Source: Ignavibacteria bacterium
GTDB lineage: Bacteria; Bacteroidota; Ignavibacteria; Ignavibacteriales; Melioribacteraceae
Length of the DNA: 19,847 bases
Assembly (NCBI GenBank): GCA_011049495.1
Contig: DSBF01000365.1
Coordinates: 1-19,847, forward strand
Direction: 5' to 3'
Part shown: positions 7,513 through 14,776 of the stretch, piece by piece
Numbering within the stretch: the first letter of the stretch is position 1
Layout of the letters: every line of letters starts with the position of its first letter
Program-made: the position numbers and the translations under genes
Notes under the pieces: generated by a model
Databases searched by the model: none
What the model saw: only the letters and a program-made list of their open reading frames with translations
What the model was told of the DNA's origin: nothing

Positions 7513-8502
7513 ATGAATTACAAAGCAGACGAAAATCGATATCAAAAAATTCCATACAGAAGATGCGGAAGAAGTGGTATTGTACTTCCAATAATATCTT
7601 TGGGGTTGTGGCATAACTTTGGAGATGTTGATGATTTTGAAAACGGAAGAAAAATTTTATTAACAGCTTTTGATAACGGGATTACTCATTTCGATTTAGC
7701 GAATAATTATGGTCCGCCTTACGGTTCTGCAGAAAAGAATTTCGGCAAAGTATTAAAGAGCGACTTAAAACCATATCGTGATGAACTAATTATATCAAGC
7801 AAAGCGGGTTATGATATGTGGTCTGGTCCATACGGAAATTTCGGTTCGCGAAAATATCTAATTGCAAGCTGCGATCAATCTTTAAAAAGAATGGATTTGG
7901 ATTATGTTGATATTTTTTATCATCACAGACCCGATTATGATACGCCGTTAGAAGAATCAATGATGGCTCTTGATCAAATTGTGAAAAGCGGGAAAGCACT
8001 TTATGCCGGTATTTCAAATTATCCTGCAGATAGAACAGCAGAAGCAGCAAAAATTATGAGAGAACTTGGAACACCATTATTAATTCATCAACCCAAATAC
8101 AGCATGTTTGAAAGATGGATAGAAGGTGATTTAATAAATACATTAGAAAATGCAGGGATTGGTGCAATTGTTTTTTCGCCTCTCGCACAAGGATTGTTGA
8201 CAAATAAATATTTAAAAGGAATTCCCAAAGATTCACGAGCAGGTAAAGAATGGGGATTTTTAAAAAGAGAAGAAGTCAATCAAAGGATTGATAAAGTAAA
8301 GAAATTAAATGAAGTCGCAACTCAACGTGGACAATCACTAGCGCAAATGGCAATTGCATGGGTACTTCGTCACCCGGTTGTTACTTCTGCTTTAATTGGA
8401 GCGAGTAAAGTGGAACATGTAATGGAATTAATAAAAGTACAAGATTGCTTAGATTTTACTGACGAAGAGTATAATAAGATTGAATTAATTTTAAATTCTT
8501 GA
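7513..8502 (+). CDS. Aldo/keto reductase, YghZ/Gpr-like
   Basis: This 329-aa NADPH-dependent reductase of the (beta/alpha)8 AKR superfamily shows the full catalytic tetrad: D61 and Y66 in HFDLANNYGPPYGSAE, K97 in IISSKAGYDMW, and H138 in DIFYHHRPD. The loop GPPYGSAE and the KAGYDMWSGPYG segment are characteristic of the YghZ (L-glyceraldehyde 3-phosphate reductase) / Kv-beta-like branch. SPLAQGLLTNKYL and the C-terminal LIGASK motif bind the cofactor. The start ATG has GGGGAG at proper spacing and lies ten bases after the transporter stop. A role in detoxifying methylglyoxal or reducing triose derivatives is family-based; the real substrate is unknown. Confidence 0.93.
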   Translation: MNYKADENRYQKIPYRRCGRSGIVLPIISLGLWHNFGDVDDFENGRKILLTAFDNGITHFDLANNYGPPYGSAEKNFGKVLKSDLKPYRDELIISSKAGYDMWSGPYGNFGSRKYLIASCDQSLKRMDLDYVDIFYHHRPDYDTPLEESMMALDQIVKSGKALYAGISNYPADRTAEAAKIMRELGTPLLIHQPKYSMFERWIEGDLINTLENAGIGAIVFSPLAQGLLTNKYLKGIPKDSRAGKEWGFLKREEVNQRIDKVKKLNEVATQRGQSLAQMAIAWVLRHPVVTSALIGASKVEHVMELIKVQDCLDFTDEEYNKIELILNS

Positions 8503-8509
8503 TTAAGTA

Positions 8510-8743
8510 TTAAGCATCCAATTTAAAAGTTTGACCGATTTCATCAATGGCAATTTTGGTTTTATAATTTTGCGAGGCAGTCAACATTCTGTCAATTGGT
8601 TCGTTGAAGGGTTCTCTACCTTGTTGAAATGTTTTTGTGTGCATCGGTATAAAATATTTCGCATTGATATTGTCAGCCATTTCCAAAGCTTGTTCTGGGG
8701 TGCAGTGACTAATTAACCAAGGATCATAAGCGCCGATCGGCAT
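8510..8743 (-). pseudogene. C-terminal part of the split MBL-fold hydrolase
   Basis: This reading frame continues the upstream metallo-beta-lactamase-fold gene after a one-base shift. Its frame opens before the ATG, giving NENVDIALMPIGAYDP, the normal continuation of FGGDMRM. It carries CTPEQALEMADNINAKYFIPMHTKTF, where the histidine of IPMH would be the last metal ligand of the fold. Without it the upstream part should be inactive. The shift is in an eight-T run (8766-8773, plus-strand); nine would restore one protein of about 313 aa. No SD is visible before this ATG, so independent translation seems unlikely. It ends seven bases from the convergent aldo/keto reductase. Confidence 0.75.
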
Positions 8744-8754
8744 TAATGCAATAT

Positions 8755-9459
8755 CTACGTTTTCATTTTTTTTATTTCTAGTTTTTTATGCATTCGCATA
8801 TCGCCGCCGAATAAAATCGATTTGCCGTTTTGTTTTAGCAAGTATGCATTGTAACTTCTTCCTTCTTTCATAAAACCGCGAGAGCGATCCTTTTCCCAAG
8901 GAAATCTCCAACCAAAATGTTCAACTTCTAATGCTGTGAAATTAATTCCATTTAGTTTCAGCTCATCATTCCAGTCCATTACGTTTAATGATTTCCAGGG
9001 GAGGTTTTCAATTACATCTTGTGTTAAGTATGCGGTAATAACATCAATTTCTCCAGAGTATTCATTTGCAAAATCGGATAGTGTCGGATAATCCATATGA
9101 TCCATATGCGCATGTGAAAGCAAAATTATATCCGGTTTTGGAATTTCATCAAATGTTAAAGCCGGTGGTGTCATTCGTGATGGACCAATACTTGTCCCGA
9201 AGAAATAAATACCGACTCTATCTTTTAATACAGGATCGGTCAATATCCATTTACCGAAAAAATTGATTAGCATTGTTGAATGACCTATCCAAGCCACCGT
9301 AATTTCGTCATTAGACCACTGATACGGAGTAGGTTTGAAATTAAGCGGAATTAAATTGGAAGCTTCAATTTCGTTTTTCAGTAAAAATCCCGGTAATAAA
9401 TATGAACCTAAAGTGGCAAATAAACTTTTCTTTATAAATTTTCTTCTTGTTGATTTCAT
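8755..9459 (-). CDS. Tat-exported MBL-fold metal-dependent hydrolase (NAPE-PLD/UlaG-like), frameshifted
   Basis: The N-terminus is a twin-arginine signal (STRRKFIKKSLFATLGSYLLPG, RR at residues 5-6), so the enzyme should be exported folded with metals loaded. The fold is metallo-beta-lactamase: GHST at 59-62, then the di-metal motif H116-x-H118-x-D120-H121 in LLSHAHMDHMD, H181 in EVEHFGWRFPW, and D220 in ILFGGD. The order and GWRFPW block resemble N-acyl-phosphatidylethanolamine phospholipase D-like and UlaG-like hydrolases acting on phospho- or carboxy-ester substrates. The frame then runs into an A8 tract (minus strand) and ends 14 residues later at a stop; the missing end lies in another frame (8510-8743). 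This is either real inactivation, slippage-dependent expression, or an assembly indel. Confidence 0.85.
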   Translation of the reverse strand: MKSTRRKFIKKSLFATLGSYLLPGFLLKNEIEASNLIPLNFKPTPYQWSNDEITVAWIGHSTMLINFFGKWILTDPVLKDRVGIYFFGTSIGPSRMTPPALTFDEIPKPDIILLSHAHMDHMDYPTLSDFANEYSGEIDVITAYLTQDVIENLPWKSLNVMDWNDELKLNGINFTALEVEHFGWRFPWEKDRSRGFMKEGRSYNAYLLKQNGKSILFGGDMRMHKKLEIKKMKT

Positions 9460-9575
9460 TCAGGCTAAACATATAAGATGAAAAAAAGATTCAATTCGAT
9501 AAAAATATTTTGCGGGACAATGTCTTGATACTTGTGTCTTGCTACCACGTCAGAGACGGGCAGGCTTGATACTAA

Positions 9576-10028
9576 TCAAAACTCAACTTTGTTTGTCAGC
9601 TCGTTTACATCATCCGGTTTAATCGGGAAATGTTCTGAAAGTACTTTGCCGACTTCATTGATTCCGTAAATTAATCCTTCTGTATAATGTCCGAGTTTAA
9701 ATTCATTTTGTATTTCGTTTCGAATATTATCCCAAACAATTTGTTCAACTTTTTCATTTATACCGGAATCGGCAAGAACGTAAAATTTTCTCAACAGTAA
9801 ATTAACGTAAATTAAAATACCGGTGTTATCACGAGTGTTATTCATACCCAATTTAAAAAATTCTTCCTCTGCAAGTTTTTTTGCATCTGATTTACCGAAA
9901 AAAGGAATATCATCTTTAATAGCAACACGAATTTCACCGGCAGTTGTTTTCTCTGCATCTTTTATCGATTCGGAGATTCGGAGAAAATCATCATCCGTAA
10001 AAAAGTGATATATCAAGTTCTCTTTCAT
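9576..10028 (-). CDS. TPM-domain protein (TPM_phosphatase / Psb32-like)
   Basis: The 150-aa protein is a lone TPM domain: TTAGEIRVAI near residue 28, NTRDNTGILIYVNLLLRKFYVLADSGINEKV around 63-93, and a C-terminal FKLGHYTEGLIYGINEVGKVLSEHFP. There is no signal peptide or membrane helix, unlike the YgcG type that is membrane anchored. Bacteroidota often encode such a soluble TPM protein together with an anchored one and a LemA protein; neither partner is in this window. Plant relatives (TLP18.3/Psb32) have weak acid phosphatase activity and assist photosystem repair; function here is unknown. No SD precedes the ATG. Confidence 0.88.
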   Translation of the reverse strand: MKENLIYHFFTDDDFLRISESIKDAEKTTAGEIRVAIKDDIPFFGKSDAKKLAEEEFFKLGMNNTRDNTGILIYVNLLLRKFYVLADSGINEKVEQIVWDNIRNEIQNEFKLGHYTEGLIYGINEVGKVLSEHFPIKPDDVNELTNKVEF

Positions 10029-10122
10029 TTGATGAGAAAAATATCAATTTGTTTGATGGAAGTAAACTAAGTATGGAAAAATAATGAGTAGGGAGTTGCA
10101 AGTATTTCATCTGATTCAACGA

Positions 10123-10155
10123 TGTCATTCCCACAAAAAGCATGTGGGAATGACA
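10123..10155. repeat. 13-bp perfect palindromic hairpin, REP/MITE-like
   Basis: The left arm TGTCATTCCCACA (10123-10135) and the right arm (10143-10155) are perfect complements around a 7-base loop. Hairpins of the GTCATTCCC...GGGAATGAC type are dispersed intergenic repeats in many bacteria. It lies between the divergent TPM and gpmA genes. On the minus strand a T-rich tract comes before the hairpin, not after it, so it is not a good terminator for either strand. Confidence 0.6.
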
Positions 10156-10193
10156 AAAAAGAAAAATAATTAGAATTAATTTATCAACTCAAA

Positions 10194-10225
10194 TTTGATT
10201 TCCGCTCGGCACAAGTTTATTTTTG
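10194..10225 (+). promoter_or_regulatory. Bacteroidota-type promoter for gpmA
   Basis: TTTG (10194-10197), 20 bases of spacer, then TATTTTTG (10218-10225) match both the -33 and -7 elements exactly. The transcript would start near 10232, about 36 bases before the gpmA ATG. This also rules out the in-frame GTG at 10235 as the start, since it would lie at the very 5' end without an SD. Confidence 0.7.
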
Positions 10226-10267
10226 TACGAATAGTTGTGGAAATCATTAAGTATAAACGGAGATAAA

Positions 10268-11014
10268 ATGTACAAAGTAGTTTTAATTAGACATGGTGAA
10301 AGTGTTTGGAATAAGTTAAATCTATTTACCGGTTGGACGGATGTTGATCTTTCAGAAAAAGGAATTCAAGAAGCAATTGATGGTGGAAAAATTCTTAAAG
10401 AAGAAGGATACACTTTTGATATTGCTTACACTTCTGTATTAAAGAGAGCAATCAAAACATTAAACATTGTTTTAGATGAAATGAATTTGGATTGGATTCC
10501 GGTTGTTAAAAATTGGCGGTTGAATGAAAGACATTACGGTGCTTTACAAGGATTAAACAAAGCCGAAACTGCAGAAAAATACGGAATGGATAAAGTGATG
10601 GAATGGCGAAGAAGTTTTGATACGCCCCCTCCCGCACTAGAAGAAACAGATGATCGTTATCCGGGCAAAGACCCGAGGTATGCTGATTTATCGAAAGAAG
10701 AACTTCCGTTAACGGAAAGTTTAAAACTCACAATTGATAGATTTCTACCTTATTGGCATGAGACAATTGCTCCGATGATTAAATCAGGGAAAAAAGTTGT
10801 AGTTGTTGCTCATGGTAATAGTCTGCGGGCTTTAGTTAAATATCTTGACAATATTTCCGAAAAAGAGATTGTTAGTCTTAATATTCCAACAGGTGTTCCT
10901 TTGGTTTATGAATTAGACGAAAACTTAAAACCGATTAAAAATTATTATCTCGGTGATCAAGAGAAAATACAAGCAGCAATTAATTCCGTAGCAAAACAAA
11001 CAGAGAAGAAGTAG
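10268..11014 (+). CDS. gpmA: 2,3-bisphosphoglycerate-dependent phosphoglycerate mutase
   Basis: The 248-aa product is full length for dPGM (E. coli GpmA is 250). Catalytic residues are visible: H9 in LIRHGESVWN (phosphohistidine), E87 in RLNERHYGALQGLNK, and H182 in VVVAHGNSLRAL. The LFTGWTDVDLSEKG block and the RSFDTPPP segment are typical of the cofactor-dependent enzyme. It interconverts 3- and 2-phosphoglycerate in glycolysis/gluconeogenesis. I use the ATG at 10268 because GGAG (10259-10262) lies five bases upstream and the protein then begins like its family, rather than the GTG 33 bases earlier. It has its own promoter. Confidence 0.96.
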   Translation: MYKVVLIRHGESVWNKLNLFTGWTDVDLSEKGIQEAIDGGKILKEEGYTFDIAYTSVLKRAIKTLNIVLDEMNLDWIPVVKNWRLNERHYGALQGLNKAETAEKYGMDKVMEWRRSFDTPPPALEETDDRYPGKDPRYADLSKEELPLTESLKLTIDRFLPYWHETIAPMIKSGKKVVVVAHGNSLRALVKYLDNISEKEIVSLNIPTGVPLVYELDENLKPIKNYYLGDQEKIQAAINSVAKQTEKK

Positions 11015-11021
11015 TTTAGCG

Positions 11022-11102
11022 AAAACCCCGGGATTTTTCTGATAAAGAATGGAATGGATAAATTTTGGCTGCCGAATTGTTTCGGACAAATCATGGGGTT
11101 TT
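11022..11102. other. Long-range inverted repeat between gpmA and the PorV-like gene
   Basis: AAAACCCC (11022-11029) is the exact complement of GGGGTTTT (11095-11102). Inside lies a small hairpin CCGAA/TTCGG (11072-11076, 11081-11085). It may fold as a structured 3' end of gpmA or a leader for the next gene. No T tract long enough for a standard terminator. Weak evidence. Confidence 0.25.
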
Positions 11103-11194
11103 AATTCGAGCGTTTGGGGTTGAAACTTTTTCCTTGATTTTAACTCTCTTTTTACCAATTTTCGTTTCAAATTAAATGATTTTCAAGGGGATTT

Positions 11195-12229
11195 ATGTCA
11201 AAAAAAATATTGCTCCTTTTCACGTTTGCCTTTTCACTTTTCACTTCAGTAAATGCTCAAACAGTATTTGGTAAATATGCCGGTGAATTTTTAGCAATTG
11301 GTGTCGGCGGTCGTGCTTTAGGAATGGGAGGCGCACACACGGCAATTGTTAATGATGTAACTGCCGGTTACTGGAATCCTGCCGGTTTGGCAAGAATAGA
11401 TTATCCGCAAGTAGCTTTAATGCACGAAGAACATTTCGGTGATCTTGTAAATTATAATTACGGCGCCGTTGCAATTCCTTACGGGAAAGATATGAGTTTT
11501 GGTTTGAGTGTTATTCGTCTCGGGGTTGACGGAATACCCGACACACGCGATGCACTTTATGATGCTAACGGTGACGGAATTTTAGATATAAATACCGATA
11601 GACTCGATTATTCCAAAATTACAGAGTTCAATAATACCGATTGGGCTTTCTATCTCACTTTTGCAAAAAGACATTCCGATAATTTTTACTGGGGAGCCAA
11701 TGTTAAAGTAATTAGAAGAGATTTAGCTGAGTTCAGCGCAACCGGTGTTGGATTTGATATTGGTGCGGTTTATATGCCTTATGAAAACTTTTACTTGGGG
11801 GCGACAGTTCAAGATGTTACAACAACTTTAGTTGCATGGAGTACCGGGAGAAATGAGTTGATATCTCCAACTGCAAAAGTCGGTGCTGCTTATGCATTTC
11901 ATGTTTTGGGTGGAAGATTAATGCCTGTGCTTGATCTCGATATTCGGTTTGAAGGCAGAGAGTTTGCTTCTTATTTTAATATTGGTCCGGTTAGTTTTGA
12001 TTCTCATTTCGGGTTGGAATATACTTATGATAATTTGTTCTCGGTTCGTGCCGGTTATAACGATGTTAAACAGTTTACAATCGGTGCCGGAATAAAATTA
12101 CCGAAGATCTATATTGATTATTCTTTCGCAAGAATGAGTCAATCCGAAACCGAAAGATTACCGGATACGCATAGAATTTCGTTAATGCTTTCACTTGAAG
12201 AACCGAAGTTTATGAGAGATATAAATTAA
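11195..12229 (+). CDS. PorV/PorQ-family outer-membrane protein
   Basis: The 344-aa protein has a signal peptide (MSKKILLLFTFAFSLFTSVNA, cleavage before QTVFG). The PorV/PorQ signature follows: FLAIGVGGRALGMGGAHTAI and GYWNPAGLA. The rest is beta-strand-rich, FadL-like barrel sequence such as FAKRHSDNFYWGANVKVI and YNDVKQFTIGAGIKLPKIYIDYSF. In Bacteroidota, PorV is the shuttle that takes type IX secretion cargo from the SprA translocon to the attachment complex; many paralogues exist with unknown jobs, so I do not assign it to T9SS. An acidic calcium-loop-like insertion (DANGDGILDINTD) near residue 125 is unusual. SD is AAGGGG six bases before ATG. A terminator follows. Confidence 0.87.
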   Translation: MSKKILLLFTFAFSLFTSVNAQTVFGKYAGEFLAIGVGGRALGMGGAHTAIVNDVTAGYWNPAGLARIDYPQVALMHEEHFGDLVNYNYGAVAIPYGKDMSFGLSVIRLGVDGIPDTRDALYDANGDGILDINTDRLDYSKITEFNNTDWAFYLTFAKRHSDNFYWGANVKVIRRDLAEFSATGVGFDIGAVYMPYENFYLGATVQDVTTTLVAWSTGRNELISPTAKVGAAYAFHVLGGRLMPVLDLDIRFEGREFASYFNIGPVSFDSHFGLEYTYDNLFSVRAGYNDVKQFTIGAGIKLPKIYIDYSFARMSQSETERLPDTHRISLMLSLEEPKFMRDIN

Positions 12230-12285
12230 TCTTCTCAGATATTTGGTAAATCAAATATCTACCACTATTATAAAATTGTTAAATT

Positions 12286-12310
12286 AAGGGAGAATTATTC
12301 TCCCTTTTTT
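12286..12310 (+). terminator. Intrinsic terminator after the PorV-like gene
   Basis: AAGGGAGAA (12286-12294) and TTCTCCCTT (12298-12306) form a 9-bp stem with a TTA loop that continues into a T tract ending at 12310. It stands only 12 bases before the next gene's start codon. Confidence 0.85.
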
Positions 12311-12322
12311 ATTTGGTGACAT

Positions 12323-12880
12323 TTGAAAGCAAAACTAAAATTAATTACTGCTGCAATAACTGTTCTCTTCTTCTCCTGCGCGGGACCCTCTTCACTTTAT
12401 GAAGTTGATTATCCGTTATTACCTGATTTAGCCGCATCAAAAACAACCGGTTTAAAAGTTAACATTCCCAAAGGCTGGTTCTCGGCAGAAGACAACCAAA
12501 AAGAAATTATTGATCTTTGGTTGATTAGAGATGACTACAATGCAAGTATTTCATTTATTACAATAAATCCGGATGAAGAAATAATAAAAAGTTCTGCAAA
12601 ATTCGGTTTGAAAAAGATAGAAGAGTATTCACGCCTCAATAATAAAATAGCACATCAGAATAATTTTGTTGACTTGTTAAAAAATGAAGTCTTTGAACTA
12701 AACGGTAATGAATTCCGTGCTTATCAATTCAGCGGATCGGGGAATTTATACCGTGTAGTTGTTTTCAAGTATAAAGATAAATTTTACGAATCTACTGCCG
12801 CAGTAAAACCCGGTCAACCAAATACAGAAATAAAAAAAGTTTTTTCAACTCAAAATTCAGTTCTGAATTCGATAAAATAA
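12323..12880 (+). CDS. Lipoprotein of unknown function
   Basis: This 185-aa protein has a clear lipoprotein signal (MKAKLKLITAAITVLFFSC, cysteine at 19) followed by AGPSSLYEVDYP. The mature part contains VNIPKGWFSAEDNQKEIIDLWLIRDDYNASI, a PsbP/DUF-like 'IP-x-GW' opening seen in proteins that bind or monitor envelope ligands, but I cannot name the family. No transmembrane helix follows. The start is TTG; only a weak SD (GGTGA) is present and the upstream terminator ends 12 bases earlier. It lies directly upstream of the ECF sigma operon, on the same strand, 53 bases away, so a shared envelope role is possible but unproven. Confidence 0.8.
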   Translation: MKAKLKLITAAITVLFFSCAGPSSLYEVDYPLLPDLAASKTTGLKVNIPKGWFSAEDNQKEIIDLWLIRDDYNASISFITINPDEEIIKSSAKFGLKKIEEYSRLNNKIAHQNNFVDLLKNEVFELNGNEFRAYQFSGSGNLYRVVVFKYKDKFYESTAAVKPGQPNTEIKKVFSTQNSVLNSIK

Positions 12881-12892
12881 TTTTTTACAGGC

Positions 12893-12918
12893 AACTTTTT
12901 TAATGCTTTCGCATCTTT
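12893..12918 (+). promoter_or_regulatory. Candidate ECF-sigma promoter (autoregulation)
   Basis: GGCAACTTTTTT with AAC at 12893-12895, then 16 bases, then CATCTTT (12912-12918) resembles the AAC ... CGTC layout of ECF promoters. It lies just ahead of the sigma gene, as expected for an autoregulated unit. The -10 half has CAT where CGT is usual. Confidence 0.4.
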
Positions 12919-12933
12919 AATGAAAAAGAAAAA

Positions 12934-13455
12934 TTGAAGCATACTTCAAATCAAATATTAGAGTTTACGATTATTTATAATCAGTATAAGGGATACATAT
13001 TTAATTATGTCTCCAAAATGCTGAACGATAAAACTTTATGCGAAGATGTAGTTCAAACAGTTTTTTTGAAACTTTATGAAAATGCGGAATTAATTAGAGA
13101 TAAGGAAAGTACAAAATCATGGTTGTTTACTACGGCAAGAAATGAAGTCTTTTCGATTTATAGAAAGAAAAAAGTTAGGAAAATTGTTCATTCGATTGAA
13201 GATGAAGAAGAGTTTGGTGTAAATGAAAATTCAGTCCCCGAAGATTACGAAATGAAAGAAATAAAAGAATTACTACAAATTGAGTTAGACGATCTTCCCG
13301 ATGAACAAAGGGAAGTTTATTTACTTAAAGAATACGGACAACTTAGCTACAAAGAAATCTCCGGTACTTTAGGAATAGACGAAGGATTAATAAAGAGCAG
13401 GTTGTATAAAACGCGTCAAAAATTAATTAGAAGATTAAGTAAAGTTTTAAAGTAG
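12934..13455 (+). CDS. ECF-type RNA polymerase sigma factor
   Basis: The 173-aa product has region 2 (YNQYKGYIFNYVSKMLNDKTLCEDVVQTVFLKLYEN, then STKSWLFTTARNEVFSIYRKKK) and region 4 (DLPDEQREVYLLKEYGQLSYKEISGTLGIDEGLIKSRLYKTRQKL). It has no region 3, as in ECF/group IV factors. It should direct transcription of a small envelope-related regulon. The start is TTG; the only nearby ATG (12920) is out of frame. An anti-sigma-like membrane protein starts nine bases after its stop, and a candidate ECF promoter precedes it. Confidence 0.93.
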   Translation: MKHTSNQILEFTIIYNQYKGYIFNYVSKMLNDKTLCEDVVQTVFLKLYENAELIRDKESTKSWLFTTARNEVFSIYRKKKVRKIVHSIEDEEEFGVNENSVPEDYEMKEIKELLQIELDDLPDEQREVYLLKEYGQLSYKEISGTLGIDEGLIKSRLYKTRQKLIRRLSKVLK

Positions 13456-13464
13456 GAAAAAGTT

Positions 13465-13935
13465 ATGAATACAGAACAACTTATTAAAATGGTAAATGAA
13501 TTTTTAGACGGTGAGCTTCCAAAGGAAAAAGAAAATTCATTATTCGCCGGACTTGGTAATGATGAAACTGCCCGCGAGTATTTTAAAAAACTAAATTCAT
13601 TGAAATTCGTTACTAATGAAATGACGGAAACTTTTCCGCAAAAACTTGATATGAAAATATTAACCGGATTAAAAGACAAAGCGCCTGTTAGTCCATTTCA
13701 TCTAATAAAATCAAGATCAATTACTTATGTAAGCTTACTGCTTTTGTTTATGTCTTTACTTACCGGTTATTATTTGTTCGAACAGACGAATATAAAGAAA
13801 GAAGAACTTCTGATTGCGAAAGCAAAAATTGAACAGCAAGAGAAATTAATAAACTTGGTGATGACTAATCAGCTTAGTCCCGTTACTGTTTATCCGGCTT
13901 ATGAAAATGAAATAATAATTAAAGCAGACTTATGA
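13465..13935 (+). CDS. Putative membrane anti-sigma factor
   Basis: The 156-aa protein has a cytoplasmic N-terminal helical domain (residues 1-80), which begins MNTEQLIKMVNEFLDGELPKEKE, as anti-sigma N-termini often do, though the zinc-binding HxxxCxxC motif is absent. One membrane helix (about 85-105, SITYVSLLLLFMSLLTGYYLF) follows, then a short periplasmic coiled coil (108-135). The placement between the sigma factor and a TonB-domain lipoprotein, with the next gene overlapping its stop, supports an anti-sigma role; direct sequence proof is lacking. SD AGGAAA precedes the ATG. Confidence 0.75.
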   Translation: MNTEQLIKMVNEFLDGELPKEKENSLFAGLGNDETAREYFKKLNSLKFVTNEMTETFPQKLDMKILTGLKDKAPVSPFHLIKSRSITYVSLLLLFMSLLTGYYLFEQTNIKKEELLIAKAKIEQQEKLINLVMTNQLSPVTVYPAYENEIIIKADL

Positions 13936-13943
13936 GGTGTGAA

Positions 13944-14765
13944 ATGAAAAAAATAGTTTTACTAACAATCGTAGTTTTTATGACCTCCTGTGTTGAAAAG
14001 GAAGACGGCATAAAAGTAATCAAAAATTATGATGACATTTATTATCCGAAAGCAGAAGTAGAAAGTAAAATTGATACAGAAGAAGAATTCGATAAAGTAA
14101 TTAATGATTTGAGAGAGGTTGCTTCGAATTATGTTGATGGTTTTTCGCAGCCGGCTGTTGTGAAATTTAATCACAGAATTTATATAAGCGAAAAAGGAAA
14201 AGTAGATGCAGTAAAAGAAATTACTTCCGTTTCTTCTCAAATGATAAAGAATGAAAATGTGAAAAATATTTTCGGTAATGAAGCAACTAATCTTTTAGTA
14301 AAAGCTGCCGATAAATGGTTATTCTCACCTGCGGTTAAAGATGGCAACCCGGTTAAATTCAGAGTTGATTTGATTTATAGTATTAAGTTTGGTCAAGAAG
14401 GAGATATAGTCGAAGAAACTTCTACTTTTAAGTCGGTTGCTCGTTCTAAAATTAGTGAAAATGATGTTTACTATGTTGTTGTTGAGCAGCAGCCGACTCC
14501 TATCGGTGGATTGCAGGCTATTCAAGAAAAAATAAAATATCCCGCAAAAGCAAAGAACGAAGGCATTGAGGGGAGAGTCTTTGTTAAAGCCTACATCAAC
14601 GAAAGGGGGGAAGTTGATGAAGTAACTTTACTTAAAGGCATTCATAATGAATGTGATTCGGTAGCTATGGCTGCAATTAAACAAACTAAATTCACACCCG
14701 GTATGCAAAGAGGTGAACCTGTTAAAGTTCAGGTCTCCATACCGATTGTTTTTAAACTGCAATAG
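13944..14765 (+). CDS. Lipoprotein with TonB C-terminal domain
   Basis: The N-terminus is a lipoprotein signal (MKKIVLLTIVVFMTSC, cysteine at 16 from the chosen start). The C-terminal 90 residues are a TonB C-terminal (TonB_C) domain: PIGGLQAIQEKIKYPAKAKNEGIEGRVFVKAYINERGEVDEVTLLKG, then ECDSVAMAAIKQTKFTPGMQRGEPVKVQVSIPIVFKL. A second, degenerate copy occupies residues about 70-150 (YISEKGKVDAVKEITS, then LLVKAADKWLFSPAVKDGNPVKFRVDLIYSIKF). Classical TonB is anchored by one helix and powered by ExbBD; here a lipid anchor replaces it and no proline-rich linker is present, so it is more likely a periplasmic signalling or sensing partner than an energy transducer. I start at the ATG with GAGGTG four bases upstream; an earlier ATG (13932) overlaps the previous stop. 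Confidence 0.88.
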   Translation: MKKIVLLTIVVFMTSCVEKEDGIKVIKNYDDIYYPKAEVESKIDTEEEFDKVINDLREVASNYVDGFSQPAVVKFNHRIYISEKGKVDAVKEITSVSSQMIKNENVKNIFGNEATNLLVKAADKWLFSPAVKDGNPVKFRVDLIYSIKFGQEGDIVEETSTFKSVARSKISENDVYYVVVEQQPTPIGGLQAIQEKIKYPAKAKNEGIEGRVFVKAYINERGEVDEVTLLKGIHNECDSVAMAAIKQTKFTPGMQRGEPVKVQVSIPIVFKLQ

Positions 14766-14776
14766 GGGGATTTAAT

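Noticed and set aside
9524..9573. CTTGATACT direct repeat (9524-9532 and 9565-9573)
   Set aside because: Only nine bases long with a non-coding middle; no mobile gene between. It may be a fragment of a dispersed repeat but cannot be supported here.
10925..11170. Minus-strand ORF over the gpmA end and spacer
   Set aside because: It overlaps a certain gene, has low-complexity basic content and lacks an SD.
13962..14240. Minus-strand ORF inside the TonB-domain lipoprotein gene
   Set aside because: Shadow frame of a well-supported gene, rich in F/I/N as expected from antisense AT-rich DNA.
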